DNA of 64,000 nt from Bordetella genomosp. 13. GTDB lineage: Bacteria > Pseudomonadota > Gammaproteobacteria > Burkholderiales > Burkholderiaceae_B. The position numbers were made by a program, and so were the translations under genes. The notes under the pieces are model-generated. The model did no database searches, was not told where the DNA came from, and was given only the letters and a program-made list of their open reading frames with translations. Every line of letters begins with the position of its first letter. The stretch's first letter is position 1. The stretch is taken from contig NZ_CP021111.1 in the NCBI RefSeq assembly GCF_002119665.1, positions 1,550,001 to 1,614,000 of the forward strand, given 5' to 3'. Positions 52,797-60,726 of the stretch are shown here, in pieces.

Positions 52797-52808
52797 GAAC
52801 GACGTTCA
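52785..52808. promoter_or_regulatory. Overlapping palindromes, probable IclR operator
   Basis: GTTCA...TGAAC (52785-52800, 6-base centre) overlaps TGAAC-GAC-GTTCA (52796-52808). Three alternating half-sites of one word cover the -10 box. IclR proteins of the PcaU/PobR branch bind such repeated GTTC words (family knowledge). Confidence 0.65.
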
Positions 52809-52829
52809 TAACTCAGAACAAAAGGTAGC

Positions 52830-53579
52830 ATGACTGATCCCGCGAGTAAAGCGCCGGCGGTGGCGCGGGCCTTTGCCATCCTCGATGCGCTGGCTGCCAG
52901 CACGCGGCCGCTGGGCATTGCCGATCTGGTGCGCCAGTTGGGCATGCCCAAGAGCACCACGCACGGCCTCATCCATACCCTCGTCGCCGAAGGCGCCATT
53001 CGCCCCGAGAACGGCGGATACCGGCTCGATTCGCGCGTGCTGCCATGGGCCACCGGCTTTAGTCAGCAGAACGAAATGGTGGGACGGTTCCTGCAGCTGG
53101 TCGAGGCCGAGCCGGCGCTGGAAGGCGAGACCGCCATGCTCTCGGTCATCGATGGCGTGGACGTGCTGTACGTCGCCACGCGGCCTGGCAGCAAGCCGCT
53201 GTCGGTCAACTTCAAGCCGGGCGTGCGCATCCCGTTGCAATGCACGGCGTCCGGCAAGGCGATGCTGTCGGTGCTGGACGAGGCTGAACGCGCCCCGCGT
53301 ATCGCGGCGCTGCGCTTCGAGACGTTGACGGCCCACAGCCTGGCCGACCCGCAGGCCGTGGCGCAGGCCCTGGTGCAGGTGCGCGCGCAGGGCTATGCCA
53401 CCGATGACGAGGAAACCGCGCAGGGCCTGCTGTGTCTGGGCGCCGCCGTGCGGGACGCGCACGGGCAGCCCGTGGCAGGCGTGGCGGTCAGCGTGGTGAA
53501 GTCGACGGTGGATGCGGCGCGGCGCCAGGCGCTGCAGGACGGCATCATCAACCTGTCTCACCGGCTGTCGTTGGCCTGA
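52830..53579 (+). CDS. IclR family transcriptional regulator
   Basis: 249 residues. The N-terminal winged helix (LGIADLVRQLGMPKSTTHGLIHTLVAEGAI) is followed by the IclR effector domain with GEDTAM-like GETAMLSVIDGVDVLYV, PLQCTASGKAML and YATDDEETAQGLLCLGAAV. The effector is unknown. Divergent to mmsA with operator-like repeats between them, it probably controls mmsA and itself. The stop is 3 bases from the opposing diguanylate cyclase stop. Confidence 0.93.
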   Translation: MTDPASKAPAVARAFAILDALAASTRPLGIADLVRQLGMPKSTTHGLIHTLVAEGAIRPENGGYRLDSRVLPWATGFSQQNEMVGRFLQLVEAEPALEGETAMLSVIDGVDVLYVATRPGSKPLSVNFKPGVRIPLQCTASGKAMLSVLDEAERAPRIAALRFETLTAHSLADPQAVAQALVQVRAQGYATDDEETAQGLLCLGAAVRDAHGQPVAGVAVSVVKSTVDAARRQALQDGIINLSHRLSLA

Positions 53580-53582
53580 CGC

Positions 53583-54728
53583 CTACCAGGCCACCCGGTT
53601 GCGCCCCAGCTGTTTGGCTTGATAGAGCTTCTGGTCCGCCAACTGGTAGGCGGCGTCCCACGAGGCGCCCGGCTCCACCATTACGACGCCCAGGCTGATG
53701 GTTACGGGCGAGCCCGCGTCCGGCGCGGTGACGGACCCGGCGACCTCGGCGCGCAGCCGCTCGGCGCAGCGCAGCGCCGCGTCCAGGCTCACGCCAGGCA
53801 TGAATACCGCGAATTCTTCCCCGCCCAGGCGCCCCAGTATGTCCTCCTTGCGCAGCGCCCGCGCCAGGCAGTCCGCCACCGTGGACAGGATGCGGTCTCC
53901 AGCGGGATGCCCGTGGCGGTCGTTGATCTGCTTGAAATGGTCCACGTCGGCCAGTATCAATGCCGATCCGCTGGCGTTGCGGGCAAGCCGCTGCCGCGTG
54001 CGAAGTTCGAAGCCCCGGCGGGTGAGCACTCCCGTCAGCCAATCGCGGTCACGGTCGCGCGTGGCTTCGTCGATCAGGTCGCTGACCACCGCGAACAGCA
54101 GCACCAGCGCCAATGCGATGCCGAATAGCGCGAGCGACAACTGCAGCGCCTGCCAGAAGACCGATTCGGCGAAGGCGCGCGCACCCACGGGCGCTGTGCC
54201 GCCCAGCGTGAGCACGGTACGGGGGATGAACTGCGCGCCCAGTCCCAGCACGACCCAGAACAGCAGCTTGTCCGGCATGCGCTCGCGCGGTGCGCCCGCC
54301 AGGCGCACCGACGCCATCAGGAAAAGCAGGCCGTAGCCGCCGTTCTGCAGATACACGCGCGCCAGCAGGTTGCGGTCGACGTAGAAGAAGTACCAGAGTC
54401 CCGCCATGATGAGCAGGACGTAGGCGGCGCAGGCCGCCCAGGGGAACGGCCGCCGCGCCCGCAGCAGGATGCCTTGCACCGCCAGGCAGACGGCGGCGGA
54501 ATAGAAGAATCCGGACACGAGCGCATTGGCGCCGGTGTCCGAGGGCATACTCAGGATCTGGCTGCACGCCCCCGCGCCGAAGCTGAAACAGGCCGCGGCC
54601 AGGCACAGCAGATGGGCGCGCCGCTGATAGCCCGCCCACACCGACGCGAAGGCCACCCCGAACAGGATCAGGACCGTCGGGGTGATGAGCGATAGCGAAA
54701 CGCGTATGAGCGTGCCCTTCGTCTCCAT
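53583..54728 (-). CDS. Membrane diguanylate cyclase (7TM-GGDEF)
   Basis: 381 residues. About seven transmembrane helices fill residues 5-215 (for instance LSLITPTVLILFGVAFASVW and LQLSLALFGIALALVLLFAV), then a GGDEF domain: DWLTGVLTRRGFE, ADVDHFKQINDRHGHPAGD and GRLGGEEFAVFMPG. Unlike the SiaD-like protein, it has the inhibitory RxxD site (RKED five residues before GGEEF), so product feedback is expected. The start at 54728 is chosen because hydrophobic sequence begins directly after it; the frame upstream is non-coding. Monocistronic. Confidence 0.92.
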   Translation of the reverse strand: METKGTLIRVSLSLITPTVLILFGVAFASVWAGYQRRAHLLCLAAACFSFGAGACSQILSMPSDTGANALVSGFFYSAAVCLAVQGILLRARRPFPWAACAAYVLLIMAGLWYFFYVDRNLLARVYLQNGGYGLLFLMASVRLAGAPRERMPDKLLFWVVLGLGAQFIPRTVLTLGGTAPVGARAFAESVFWQALQLSLALFGIALALVLLFAVVSDLIDEATRDRDRDWLTGVLTRRGFELRTRQRLARNASGSALILADVDHFKQINDRHGHPAGDRILSTVADCLARALRKEDILGRLGGEEFAVFMPGVSLDAALRCAERLRAEVAGSVTAPDAGSPVTISLGVVMVEPGASWDAAYQLADQKLYQAKQLGRNRVAW

Positions 54729-54927
54729 GCCTGTGGAATTCTTGTGTGGAGCGATCGTCTCGCATGGCGGGGAAGCGGCCAGGGACGCGCCATGCCGGCG
54801 GGCCGCTCCGCCGGGCCCGCCTGGAAAGCCGACAAGTGTAGAACACGTGCGATGCCGCCCGGGCGGCGCGATGGCATAGCGGAGGGATGAGCTTGGCCGA
54901 AGGCCGGTCTTGGAGCGGGGCGGGGCG

Positions 54928-55356
54928 TTACTCGAAGGCGGCAAGCTGGCGGAGGCCTGAGATCATGCCGGGGAGAAAGGTCTGGTCGATCGGAACTGAA
55001 CCGATCAGCCGTATCCCGTTCGCCGGCTCCGACCACACCGCAAAGGTCAGCCTCACGGCGCCCCGCGGCAGGTCGATCAACGTCAGGTCGAGGTCCAGAA
55101 TGCCTTCCATGGCGCGATACTCCACCGGCCGGGGTTTGCGGCAGCCCTGGATGGAGGCGTACATCTTCTCGATGTCCTGGATAAGAACCTCGATCTCGCC
55201 GCGCATCATTTCCGATTCTTTCTCCGCGCGGATGTGCGGCACGGACGCCATCATCCGCACCGCAATCCAATCATGGCGGCGCTCGTTCTCCCTGTCGGGC
55301 CGGCAGAACAAGGGCTCAATGCTGAGGGCGAAGTCGCCGGCGGGAATGTCGAACAT
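54928..55356 (-). CDS. Probable immunity protein (WapI/DUF6228-like fold)
   Basis: 142 residues, soluble. The pattern (an opening beta strand with FALSIEPL, a central helix ESEMMRGEIEVLIQDIEKMY, then DLDLTLIDLPRGAVRLTFAVW and an ending DQTFLPGMISGLRQL) resembles small immunity proteins that accompany polymorphic toxins. The ATG at 55356 lies 6 bases after the stop of the toxin-like frame, which suggests translational coupling. Family assignment is by resemblance only. Confidence 0.65.
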   Translation of the reverse strand: MFDIPAGDFALSIEPLFCRPDRENERRHDWIAVRMMASVPHIRAEKESEMMRGEIEVLIQDIEKMYASIQGCRKPRPVEYRAMEGILDLDLTLIDLPRGAVRLTFAVWSEPANGIRLIGSVPIDQTFLPGMISGLRQLAAFE

Positions 55357-55362
55357 GGCGAT

Positions 55363-56066
55363 CTACTTGTACAAGAAATGCAATATGGTCCAGTCCGATT
55401 CTCGGACGATCACATCGAGTGCGTACTCGCGGTACTCGTATTTTTGCAAGGCACGGTTGAACACAAGCCGATGTATGGATATTTGGTACCGGAATGCCGT
55501 ACTGCCTCGGGGATCTTGCGTACGTCGTCCGTAGCGTATCGCTTTTTCAAGCAACTGCACGGGAACATACCGTCCGGCTCAAGCATATGGCGCGCCGGTG
55601 CATCTGCGAACTTCAATGCCGCCGGGCTCAGCCCCCGTCTCAGCCGCGCGCGCAACAGCGCACGGGCCGTCGCGCCGACATAGGTCGCAGCGGTAATTCC
55701 CCCGCGCGTGAGAAATGGACCCACTGCGCGAATCCCTGCCCTGAAGTGCCTGGCTACGGACAGACCCGTCAGAAATCCGAGGGTCGGATCGATGAGCGGC
55801 GCTTCCAACGGCGCTTCCTCGATCGTGGCGAACCTCCCGTCGGCATCGTACAAGTGCCAGACGCCTTCGGTACGTTGAACGGAGTATCCGATGCAGAGAC
55901 CCAGTTCCTCGTCCAGGATCGGTGATGCTCCCTGCGGTAGAGGGGTAGCGGGCTCCACATATTTGCAAACATCGTGATGTCCAATGACGCAACCCGCCCG
56001 GCAGCCCCATTGCTGCTCCGCCGCCAGCGGGCAGTTTCCGCACAATCCTGATGCCGAGGTCTGCAA
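55363..56066 (-). pseudogene. Frameshifted polymorphic-toxin-like gene
   Basis: Two frames together make one protein. The first frame runs from about 56066 and contains a Cys-rich start (LCGNCPLAAEQQWGCRAGC), a Gly/Ala-rich middle (LTGLSVARHFRAGIRAVG) and DAPARHMLEPDG. At about 55569-55570 the reading has to shift by one missing base to continue as YVPVQLLEKAIRYG and end at ESDWTILHFLYK (stop at 55363). The in-frame continuation after the shift looks conserved, whereas the unshifted tail to 55410 does not. The start is unclear: a TTG at 56066 with no ribosome site, directly against the ArsC start, so the 5' end may be lost too. Restored length about 234 residues. The cause could be mutation or a sequence error. 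Confidence 0.65.
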
Positions 56067-56560
56067 TGCCGGACAAGCTCTACCACGTACTGTTCGTTTG
56101 CACGGGCAATTCCGCCCGATCCATCCTGGCCGAGGGCCTGCTCAACGGAATGGGCAAGGGCCGATTCCAGGCCCATTCGGCCGGCAGCCATCCTCGCGGC
56201 GAGGTTCATCCGCTGGCGCTGGCCACGCTCCAGCGGCTGCGCATGCCGGCCACCGGCTACCGCAGCAAAAGCTGGGATGAGTACGCCGGGCCCGACGCGC
56301 CGCCGATCGATTTCATCATCACGGTCTGCGACAACGCGGCCGGCGAAATGTGCCCGGTGTGGCCGGGCCAGCCCATGTCGGCGCACTGGGGCGTGCCGGA
56401 TCCGGCCGCGGTATTGGGTTCCGAAGAGTCGCGCACGAAGGCATTTCAGGAAGCCGCCGTGATACTCAAGCGGCGCATCGAACTGTTCCTGTCGCTGCCG
56501 CTGTCGCGCCTGAACGCGATGGCTACCCAGCGTGAACTGCAGGACATCGGCAAGGCCTGA
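56066..56560 (+). CDS. ArsC/low-molecular-weight phosphatase family protein
   Basis: 164 residues. The P-loop is VCTGNSARS (Cys12, Arg18; C-x5-R). A D-P pair follows in WGVPDPAAV, and FIITVCDNAAGEMCPVWPG is characteristic of the thioredoxin-coupled ArsC branch, which reduces arsenate. No ars operon genes lie beside it, so a general arsenate reductase or phosphatase role is likeliest. The ATG at 56066 starts at the P-loop strand; the ATG at 56051 would add five residues. A short hairpin follows the stop. Confidence 0.9.
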   Translation: MPDKLYHVLFVCTGNSARSILAEGLLNGMGKGRFQAHSAGSHPRGEVHPLALATLQRLRMPATGYRSKSWDEYAGPDAPPIDFIITVCDNAAGEMCPVWPGQPMSAHWGVPDPAAVLGSEESRTKAFQEAAVILKRRIELFLSLPLSRLNAMATQRELQDIGKA

Positions 56561-56568
56561 GACAGGCC
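56554..56568. terminator. Short hairpin between convergent arsC-like and tetR genes
   Basis: A 6-bp perfect stem with 3-base loop (GGCCTG-AGA-CAGGCC) overlapping the arsC stop codon, in the 12-base gap before the opposing stop. Short and without a T-run; low strength. Confidence 0.35.
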
Positions 56569-56572
56569 GGAG

Positions 56573-57178
56573 TCATCGGCCAATAAGCCCGGCCCACGCG
56601 CTCAGCGCGGCGCGGGCCACGGTTTCCAGCTCGGACTGGCTGGCGCCGTCTCGCGCCTGTATCGACATGCCTTGCTGCACCGTCACGTAGAAACGGGCGA
56701 TGGCGCGCAGGTCCGCGCTCGGGGGGATTTCTCCGGTGTCGACTCCGCGAGCCAGCAATTCGGCCAGGCTGCCCACGTTCGCCATGCGGCGGCTCGACAG
56801 CTCGCCGCGCACCGGCTCGCCGGCGTCGCCGGCCTGCAGGGCGCACAGCACGACCAGGCAGCCGGCGGGCTTGTCCGCGCGGGTGTACAGGCGGGCCGAC
56901 GCCATCAGCAGCCGCTGCACCGCTTCGAAGGCCGTGGAAGCCCGCAGCACCGATTCCATCAGCTCGCCGCCCTCCGTCGTTTCGTACAGGCCCAGCGCCT
57001 CGCGGAACAAGGCTTCCTTCGACCCGAAGGCGGCGTACAGGCTGGGCGCGGCGATGCCCATGGCGTCGGTGAGGGCGGCCATGGAGGCCCCTTCATATCC
57101 CTTTTCCCAGAACACTTCCATGGCGCGATACAGCGCCTGGCGCCTGTCGAAACTTCTTGGTCGGCCCCGTTCGGCCAT
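56573..57178 (-). CDS. TetR family transcriptional regulator
   Basis: 201 residues. The N-terminal HTH (RRQALYRAMEVFWEKGYEGASMAALTDAMGIAAPSLYAAFGSKEALF) is textbook TetR, with a C-terminal ligand domain containing KPAGCLVVLCAL as in the NemR/AcrR-like group, where a Cys may sense electrophiles. GGAG precedes the ATG at 57178; the ATG at 57190 is an alternative. Divergent from the SDR gene, its likely target. Confidence 0.93.
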   Translation of the reverse strand: MAERGRPRSFDRRQALYRAMEVFWEKGYEGASMAALTDAMGIAAPSLYAAFGSKEALFREALGLYETTEGGELMESVLRASTAFEAVQRLLMASARLYTRADKPAGCLVVLCALQAGDAGEPVRGELSSRRMANVGSLAELLARGVDTGEIPPSADLRAIARFYVTVQQGMSIQARDGASQSELETVARAALSAWAGLIGR

Positions 57179-57196
57179 GCCATACTCCATTTAATT

Positions 57197-57208
57197 TAAC
57201 GATCATTA
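57197..57208. promoter_or_regulatory. Imperfect palindrome, possible TetR operator
   Basis: TAACGATCATTA centred on GATC, one mismatched pair, in the AT-rich divergent spacer just upstream of tetR. The position fits autorepression; the symmetry is short. Confidence 0.4.
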
Positions 57209-57277
57209 TAGAATTCATTCTACGGCGTGACCCTCGCCGTGCGAATTCGTATCGATCAAACACCCAAGGAGTGTGCC

Positions 57278-58018
57278 ATGTCGTCCCTCGAAGGAAAAAA
57301 AGCCTATGTCACCGGCGCCAGCCGCGGTATCGGCGCGGCCATCGCCCGCCGGCTCGCCGCCGAAGGCGCTGACGTCGCGGTGGGCTATGAACGTTCGGCC
57401 GAGCAGGCCGAGGCCGTGGTGCGGCAGATACGCGATGGCGGGCGCCGCGCCGTGGCCATCCAGATGGACGCGGCGGACCCGGCCTCCATCCAGCGCGCGG
57501 TGGACAGCGCCGCGGCGGAACTGGGCGGCCTGGACATCCTGGTAAACAATGCGGGCATCTGGCGCGGCGGCCCGATCGAGTCGATGACGCTGGAGGACGT
57601 GGACACCGTGCTGGCCGTCAACGTGCGCGCGGTCGTGCTGGCTTCGCATGCCGCGCTGGCCTACCTGCCCGAAGGCGGACGCATCATCTCCACCGGCAGC
57701 AATCTGGCCATGCGGGTGCCGGAGCCGGGCATGAGCCTGTATGCCCTGAGCAAGTCGGCGCTGGTGGGCTGGACGCAGGGCCTGGCGCGCGACCTGGGCG
57801 AACGCGGCATCACCGTCAACGTCGTCCATCCCGGCTCGACCGACACCGACATGAACCCGGCCACGGGCCCGCAGGCAGAGGGGCAGCGGCAGCGCATGGC
57901 CATCAAGCGCTACGGCCGCGCGGAGGACGTTGCCGCCCTGGTCGCCTTCCTGGCGGGCCCCGAAGCCGGGTCCATCAACGGCACCGGCCTCACGGTGGAT
58001 GGCGGCGCCAACGCGTAA
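57278..58018 (+). CDS. SDR family oxidoreductase (3-oxoacyl-ACP-reductase-like)
   Basis: 246 residues. TGASRGIGAAIARRL is the NAD(P) motif, LVNNAGIWRGG follows, catalytic Ser is in STGSNLAM, and YALSKSALV holds the Tyr and Lys. The ending INGTGLTVDGGANA is typical. Arg after the glycine motif suggests NADPH. It may reduce an aldehyde or ketone whose level is sensed by the divergent TetR regulator (inference). AAGGAG precedes the ATG at 57278. Confidence 0.92.
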   Translation: MSSLEGKKAYVTGASRGIGAAIARRLAAEGADVAVGYERSAEQAEAVVRQIRDGGRRAVAIQMDAADPASIQRAVDSAAAELGGLDILVNNAGIWRGGPIESMTLEDVDTVLAVNVRAVVLASHAALAYLPEGGRIISTGSNLAMRVPEPGMSLYALSKSALVGWTQGLARDLGERGITVNVVHPGSTDTDMNPATGPQAEGQRQRMAIKRYGRAEDVAALVAFLAGPEAGSINGTGLTVDGGANA

Positions 58019-58031
58019 AGCCCGACACGCC

Positions 58032-58673
58032 TCAACTCGCCCAGCGAGACCCGCGTATGACCGAGCAGAAGTTGCCCGGCCGGAACGACGGGTCCTTATT
58101 CGCCAGCACGTCGGCCTTCACGTTGCCGAATGTGGTGTCCGGCTTGTGCCTGATGCCATCGTAGAAGGCCTGGATGATGTTCTCCTTGAATCGATCGCCG
58201 CGCGGATGGGCGGCGACGATGGCCTCGCGCTCGGCATCGGTGTATTCCGGATAGGTCAGGCCCAGCACATCCATTTCGACGCCGGCGGTCACCAACGCGA
58301 CCACGGGATGCATGTGCTGCGGGATGCCGGGCGTGGTGTGCAGTGCGATTGCGGTCCAGACAGTGTCGATGTCCTGCTGGCTGATGCCGTGTGCGCGCAG
58401 GAAGTCGCGCGCGGCATTGGCGCCGTCCACCTCGAAGCGCTCGCATGCGCTGCTGTGCCGGTGGGTCAGGCCCAGGTCGTGGAACATGCAGCCGCAGTAC
58501 AGAAGCTCTGGATCGAACTTCAGGCCGCGCCGCCTGCCGGCCAGCGCGCCGAAGTAATAGACCCGGCTGGAATGGTGGAACAACAGCGGCGAGGCCGTGT
58601 CCCGGATCAGTTCGGTGATTTCGCGGGCGAGTTGGCTGTCGGGGATCTCGACCCCTTTTAGGTTCAGGCTCAT
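58032..58673 (-). CDS. HD-domain hydrolase, cyanamide-hydratase-like
   Basis: 213 residues. LLFHHSSRVYYFGAL supplies the first His, GCMFHDLGLTHRH the HD pair, and HTTPGIPQHMHPVVAL further ligands, with a PVVALVTAGVEMDVLG segment. The arrangement is that of fungal and bacterial cyanamide hydratase (a zinc HD enzyme), although many bacterial members have no proven substrate. The start at 58673 has GGAG 8 bases upstream. It is divergent from a GlxA-type regulator with a perfect palindrome between them and convergent with the SDR, 13 bases apart. Confidence 0.88.
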   Translation of the reverse strand: MSLNLKGVEIPDSQLAREITELIRDTASPLLFHHSSRVYYFGALAGRRRGLKFDPELLYCGCMFHDLGLTHRHSSACERFEVDGANAARDFLRAHGISQQDIDTVWTAIALHTTPGIPQHMHPVVALVTAGVEMDVLGLTYPEYTDAEREAIVAAHPRGDRFKENIIQAFYDGIRHKPDTTFGNVKADVLANKDPSFRPGNFCSVIRGSRWAS

Positions 58674-58733
58674 TCGATGACTCCAGTTGGAACGGTCACG
58701 TCCATTCTGGGCATGCCGCCGCATGGCATCAAT

Positions 58734-58748
58734 TGACGTAGTACGTCA
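58734..58748. promoter_or_regulatory. Perfect 7-1-7 palindrome between HD hydrolase and GlxA regulator genes
   Basis: TGACGTA-G-TACGTCA in the 126-base divergent spacer. It is the only strong dyad there and is followed at once by TATACT, a plausible -10 for the regulator gene. A likely regulator-binding site, though AraC proteins often use direct repeats. Confidence 0.6.
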
Positions 58749-58799
58749 TATACTGCCATCTTGTGCGATTCCGCGACATGCGGCAGATATCCCTCAGTC

Positions 58800-59780
58800 A
58801 TGGCCCGAACCATCGCCATTCTTGCCTTGCCCGGCGTTCAATTGCTGGACGTGTCCGGCCCATTGGACGTCTTCGCGCAGGCCAACATCGAGGCGCGCCG
58901 CGAGGTCTACGCCCTGCAGGTCGTGGCCTGCGAGCCCGGGCCCGTCCGCAGTTCGTCTGGCGTGCGTCTGCTGCCGGACGTGGTCGTGGGCGAAACGGGA
59001 CACCGGTTCGACACGCTGCTGGTGGCCGGCGCGCCGAACGCGCCGCGCATGCTGTTGAACAACGCCATCCTCGGCTGGCTCCGCACGCGCGCGGTCCAGG
59101 CGCGTCGCTATGGCTCCGTCTGCACCGGCGCCTTCGTGCTGGCCGCCGCCGGATTGCTCGATGGCCGGCGCGCTACCACGCATTGGGCGGCGGCCGACGC
59201 GTTGGCCGAAGCCTATCCCACTACCTGCGTTGAACACGACGCGCTGTATGTGCGCGACGGCAAGGTGCGTACCGCGGCGGGCGTCACCGCCGGCATGGAT
59301 CTGGCGTTGGCCCTGGTCGAGGAAGATCTGGGCCGGGACGTGGCCACTGGCGTGGCGGCCCAGCTGGTGATGTATTTCAAGCGGCCCGGCGGGCAATTGC
59401 AGTTCAGCCGTACCGGCACGGCAGGCGTAGGCGGGCGGTCCGTACTGCAAGAGGTGCAGCGGTGGGTCGTCGCCAATCCTTCCTTGCCGCAGTCCGTTAC
59501 ATCGCTGGCCGAGCGCGCCGGCATGAGCCCGCGCCATTTCGCCCGGCTGTTTCATGCGGAGGTGGGAATCACGCCTGCGGCCTGGGTGGAGCTGGCTCGC
59601 GTCACGGCCGCGCGGACGATGCTGGAACAGGGCAGTGTTCCGCCCAAGCTGGTGGCGGCGCGCTGCGGCTTCGCCAATGCCGATACGCTGCGCAGGGCCT
59701 TCGTGAAGCACGTGGGCATCACGCCCGCCGAATATCGGCGGCACCATGGCGCGGGCCGCCCGGCCGATGAAAGCGTCTGA
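58800..59780 (+). CDS. GlxA family AraC-type transcriptional regulator
   Basis: 326 residues. The N-terminal DJ-1/PfpI domain (IAILALPGVQLLDVSGPLDVFAQA, nucleophile-elbow-like GSVCTGAFVLAAAGLLDGRRATTHW) is a ligand-sensing region. The C-terminal AraC HTH has VTSLAERAGMSPRHFARLFHAEVG and CGFANADTLRRAFVKHVGITPAEYR. It probably activates the divergent HD hydrolase gene in response to a small molecule (inference from position). The ATG at 58800 starts the domain directly; the frame to 58761 is not needed. Confidence 0.93.
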   Translation: MARTIAILALPGVQLLDVSGPLDVFAQANIEARREVYALQVVACEPGPVRSSSGVRLLPDVVVGETGHRFDTLLVAGAPNAPRMLLNNAILGWLRTRAVQARRYGSVCTGAFVLAAAGLLDGRRATTHWAAADALAEAYPTTCVEHDALYVRDGKVRTAAGVTAGMDLALALVEEDLGRDVATGVAAQLVMYFKRPGGQLQFSRTGTAGVGGRSVLQEVQRWVVANPSLPQSVTSLAERAGMSPRHFARLFHAEVGITPAAWVELARVTAARTMLEQGSVPPKLVAARCGFANADTLRRAFVKHVGITPAEYRRHHGAGRPADESV

Positions 59781-59923
59781 AACGGGCGCAGCACCTGCTT
59801 ACCACGCAGAGCCATTGCTTACCCCACGCGCCCCTCGCGTGGGTAAGATGGGTTCGCCGGATTTCCGCTACGAACAACAAGGCAGGCGCTCGCGCCGCGG
59901 CCGGAATTTTGACGGAGGTATAC

Positions 59924-60358
59924 ATGCGTAAAAGTGTGCAAGGTCTATTGGTCCCTCTGCTGCTGGCGGCCGCGCTGGGTACGGCGCACGCTCAACTGCA
60001 GACCCGGGGCGAAAGCGCGACGCCGGCGGCGACGAATGCCAATGCGCAGGCGGACGGCGCCCAGAAGGCCCGCAGCCCCATCGTGGTGGACGGCACCGGC
60101 TGGATGCGGGCCACGGCCGATGAGCGCCGCGCCTTCCTGGTCGGCGTGGCCAACATGATCGTGGCCGAGACCGCCTATGCCAAGCGCAGGAACATCGACC
60201 CGCCTGGCGCCGGCACGCGCATCACCCAGACCATGGGCAGCATGAACCTCTGGCAGGTCTCCGAACGCATTACCGCATGGTACGGAGCCAATCCCGACAA
60301 GCTCAGCACCCCGGTCATGGGCGTGATCTGGCGCGACCTGGCCGACAAGTCCAAGTAA
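59924..60358 (+). CDS. Exported small protein of unknown function
   Basis: 144 residues. A Sec signal peptide (MRKSVQGLLVPLLLAAALGTAHA) ends at an A-x-A site before Gln, followed by an Ala/Asn-rich linker and a compact domain: DGTGWMRATADERRAFLVGVANMIVAE and GSMNLWQVSERITAWYGANPDKLSTPVMGVIWRDL. The helical pattern recalls periplasmic proteins with a short helical domain; no family named. GGAGG lies before the ATG at 59924. The small lipoprotein gene follows in 16 bases, so they form one transcript closed by a terminator. Confidence 0.85.
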   Translation: MRKSVQGLLVPLLLAAALGTAHAQLQTRGESATPAATNANAQADGAQKARSPIVVDGTGWMRATADERRAFLVGVANMIVAETAYAKRRNIDPPGAGTRITQTMGSMNLWQVSERITAWYGANPDKLSTPVMGVIWRDLADKSK

Positions 60359-60374
60359 TTCGAAGGAGAACACT

Positions 60375-60551
60375 ATGAAAAAGGCTAGCTACACTCTCGC
60401 GGCCCTCGCGCTGGCCGTGATTCTTAGCGGCTGCGCCACCGCGGCCGGCGGCCTGATCGGCGGCGGCGTCGACCGCGCCTCGGGCGGTGACGGCACGTCG
60501 GGCGCCATGATCGGCGCGGGCGCCGGCATGATGATCGATATCTTCGATTGA
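60375..60551 (+). CDS. Small glycine-rich lipoprotein
   Basis: 58 residues. MKKASYTLAALALAVILSGC is a lipoprotein signal with lipobox LSGC. The mature part is a glycine-zipper-like stretch (GGLIGGGVDRASGG and GAMIGAGAGMMID) that could sit in or against a membrane. GAAGGAG is 7 bases upstream. It is coupled by position to the exported protein before it; a true terminator follows. Confidence 0.8.
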   Translation: MKKASYTLAALALAVILSGCATAAGGLIGGGVDRASGGDGTSGAMIGAGAGMMIDIFD

Positions 60552-60558
60552 TGCGGGC

Positions 60559-60577
60559 GCGCGTCGTCCCGACGCGC
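60559..60577 (+). terminator. Upstream hairpin in the lipoprotein 3' region
   Basis: An 8-bp stem with 3-base loop (60559-60566 with 60570-60577) just after the lipoprotein stop, without a T-run. It may support the stronger terminator downstream. Confidence 0.35.
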
Positions 60578-60621
60578 ACCGGAAAGAGCCCGGAGCGGCG
60601 ATGGCGCCCGGGCCGTGTTAG

Positions 60622-60650
60622 CGGCGCCGCTTTCGCGGCGCCGATCTTTT
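60622..60650 (+). terminator. Rho-independent terminator
   Basis: A 9-bp perfect GC stem (60622-60630 with 60635-60643), a TTTC loop and a T-rich tail (ATCTTTT). The best intrinsic terminator in the window; it ends the two-gene envelope transcript. Confidence 0.8.
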
Positions 60651-60726
60651 GCGGGCATCCGCATGAACGCTGGCGTTTCGCCTCGCACGCCGAACGCGCC
60701 GGCGTCCAGCGTACGTTGTCGCCGCA

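Noticed and set aside
55410..55569. Unshifted C-terminal tail of the toxin-like frame
   Set aside because: After the apparent one-base shift this frame loses family-like sequence, while the alternative frame to 55363 reads as a conserved toxin end.
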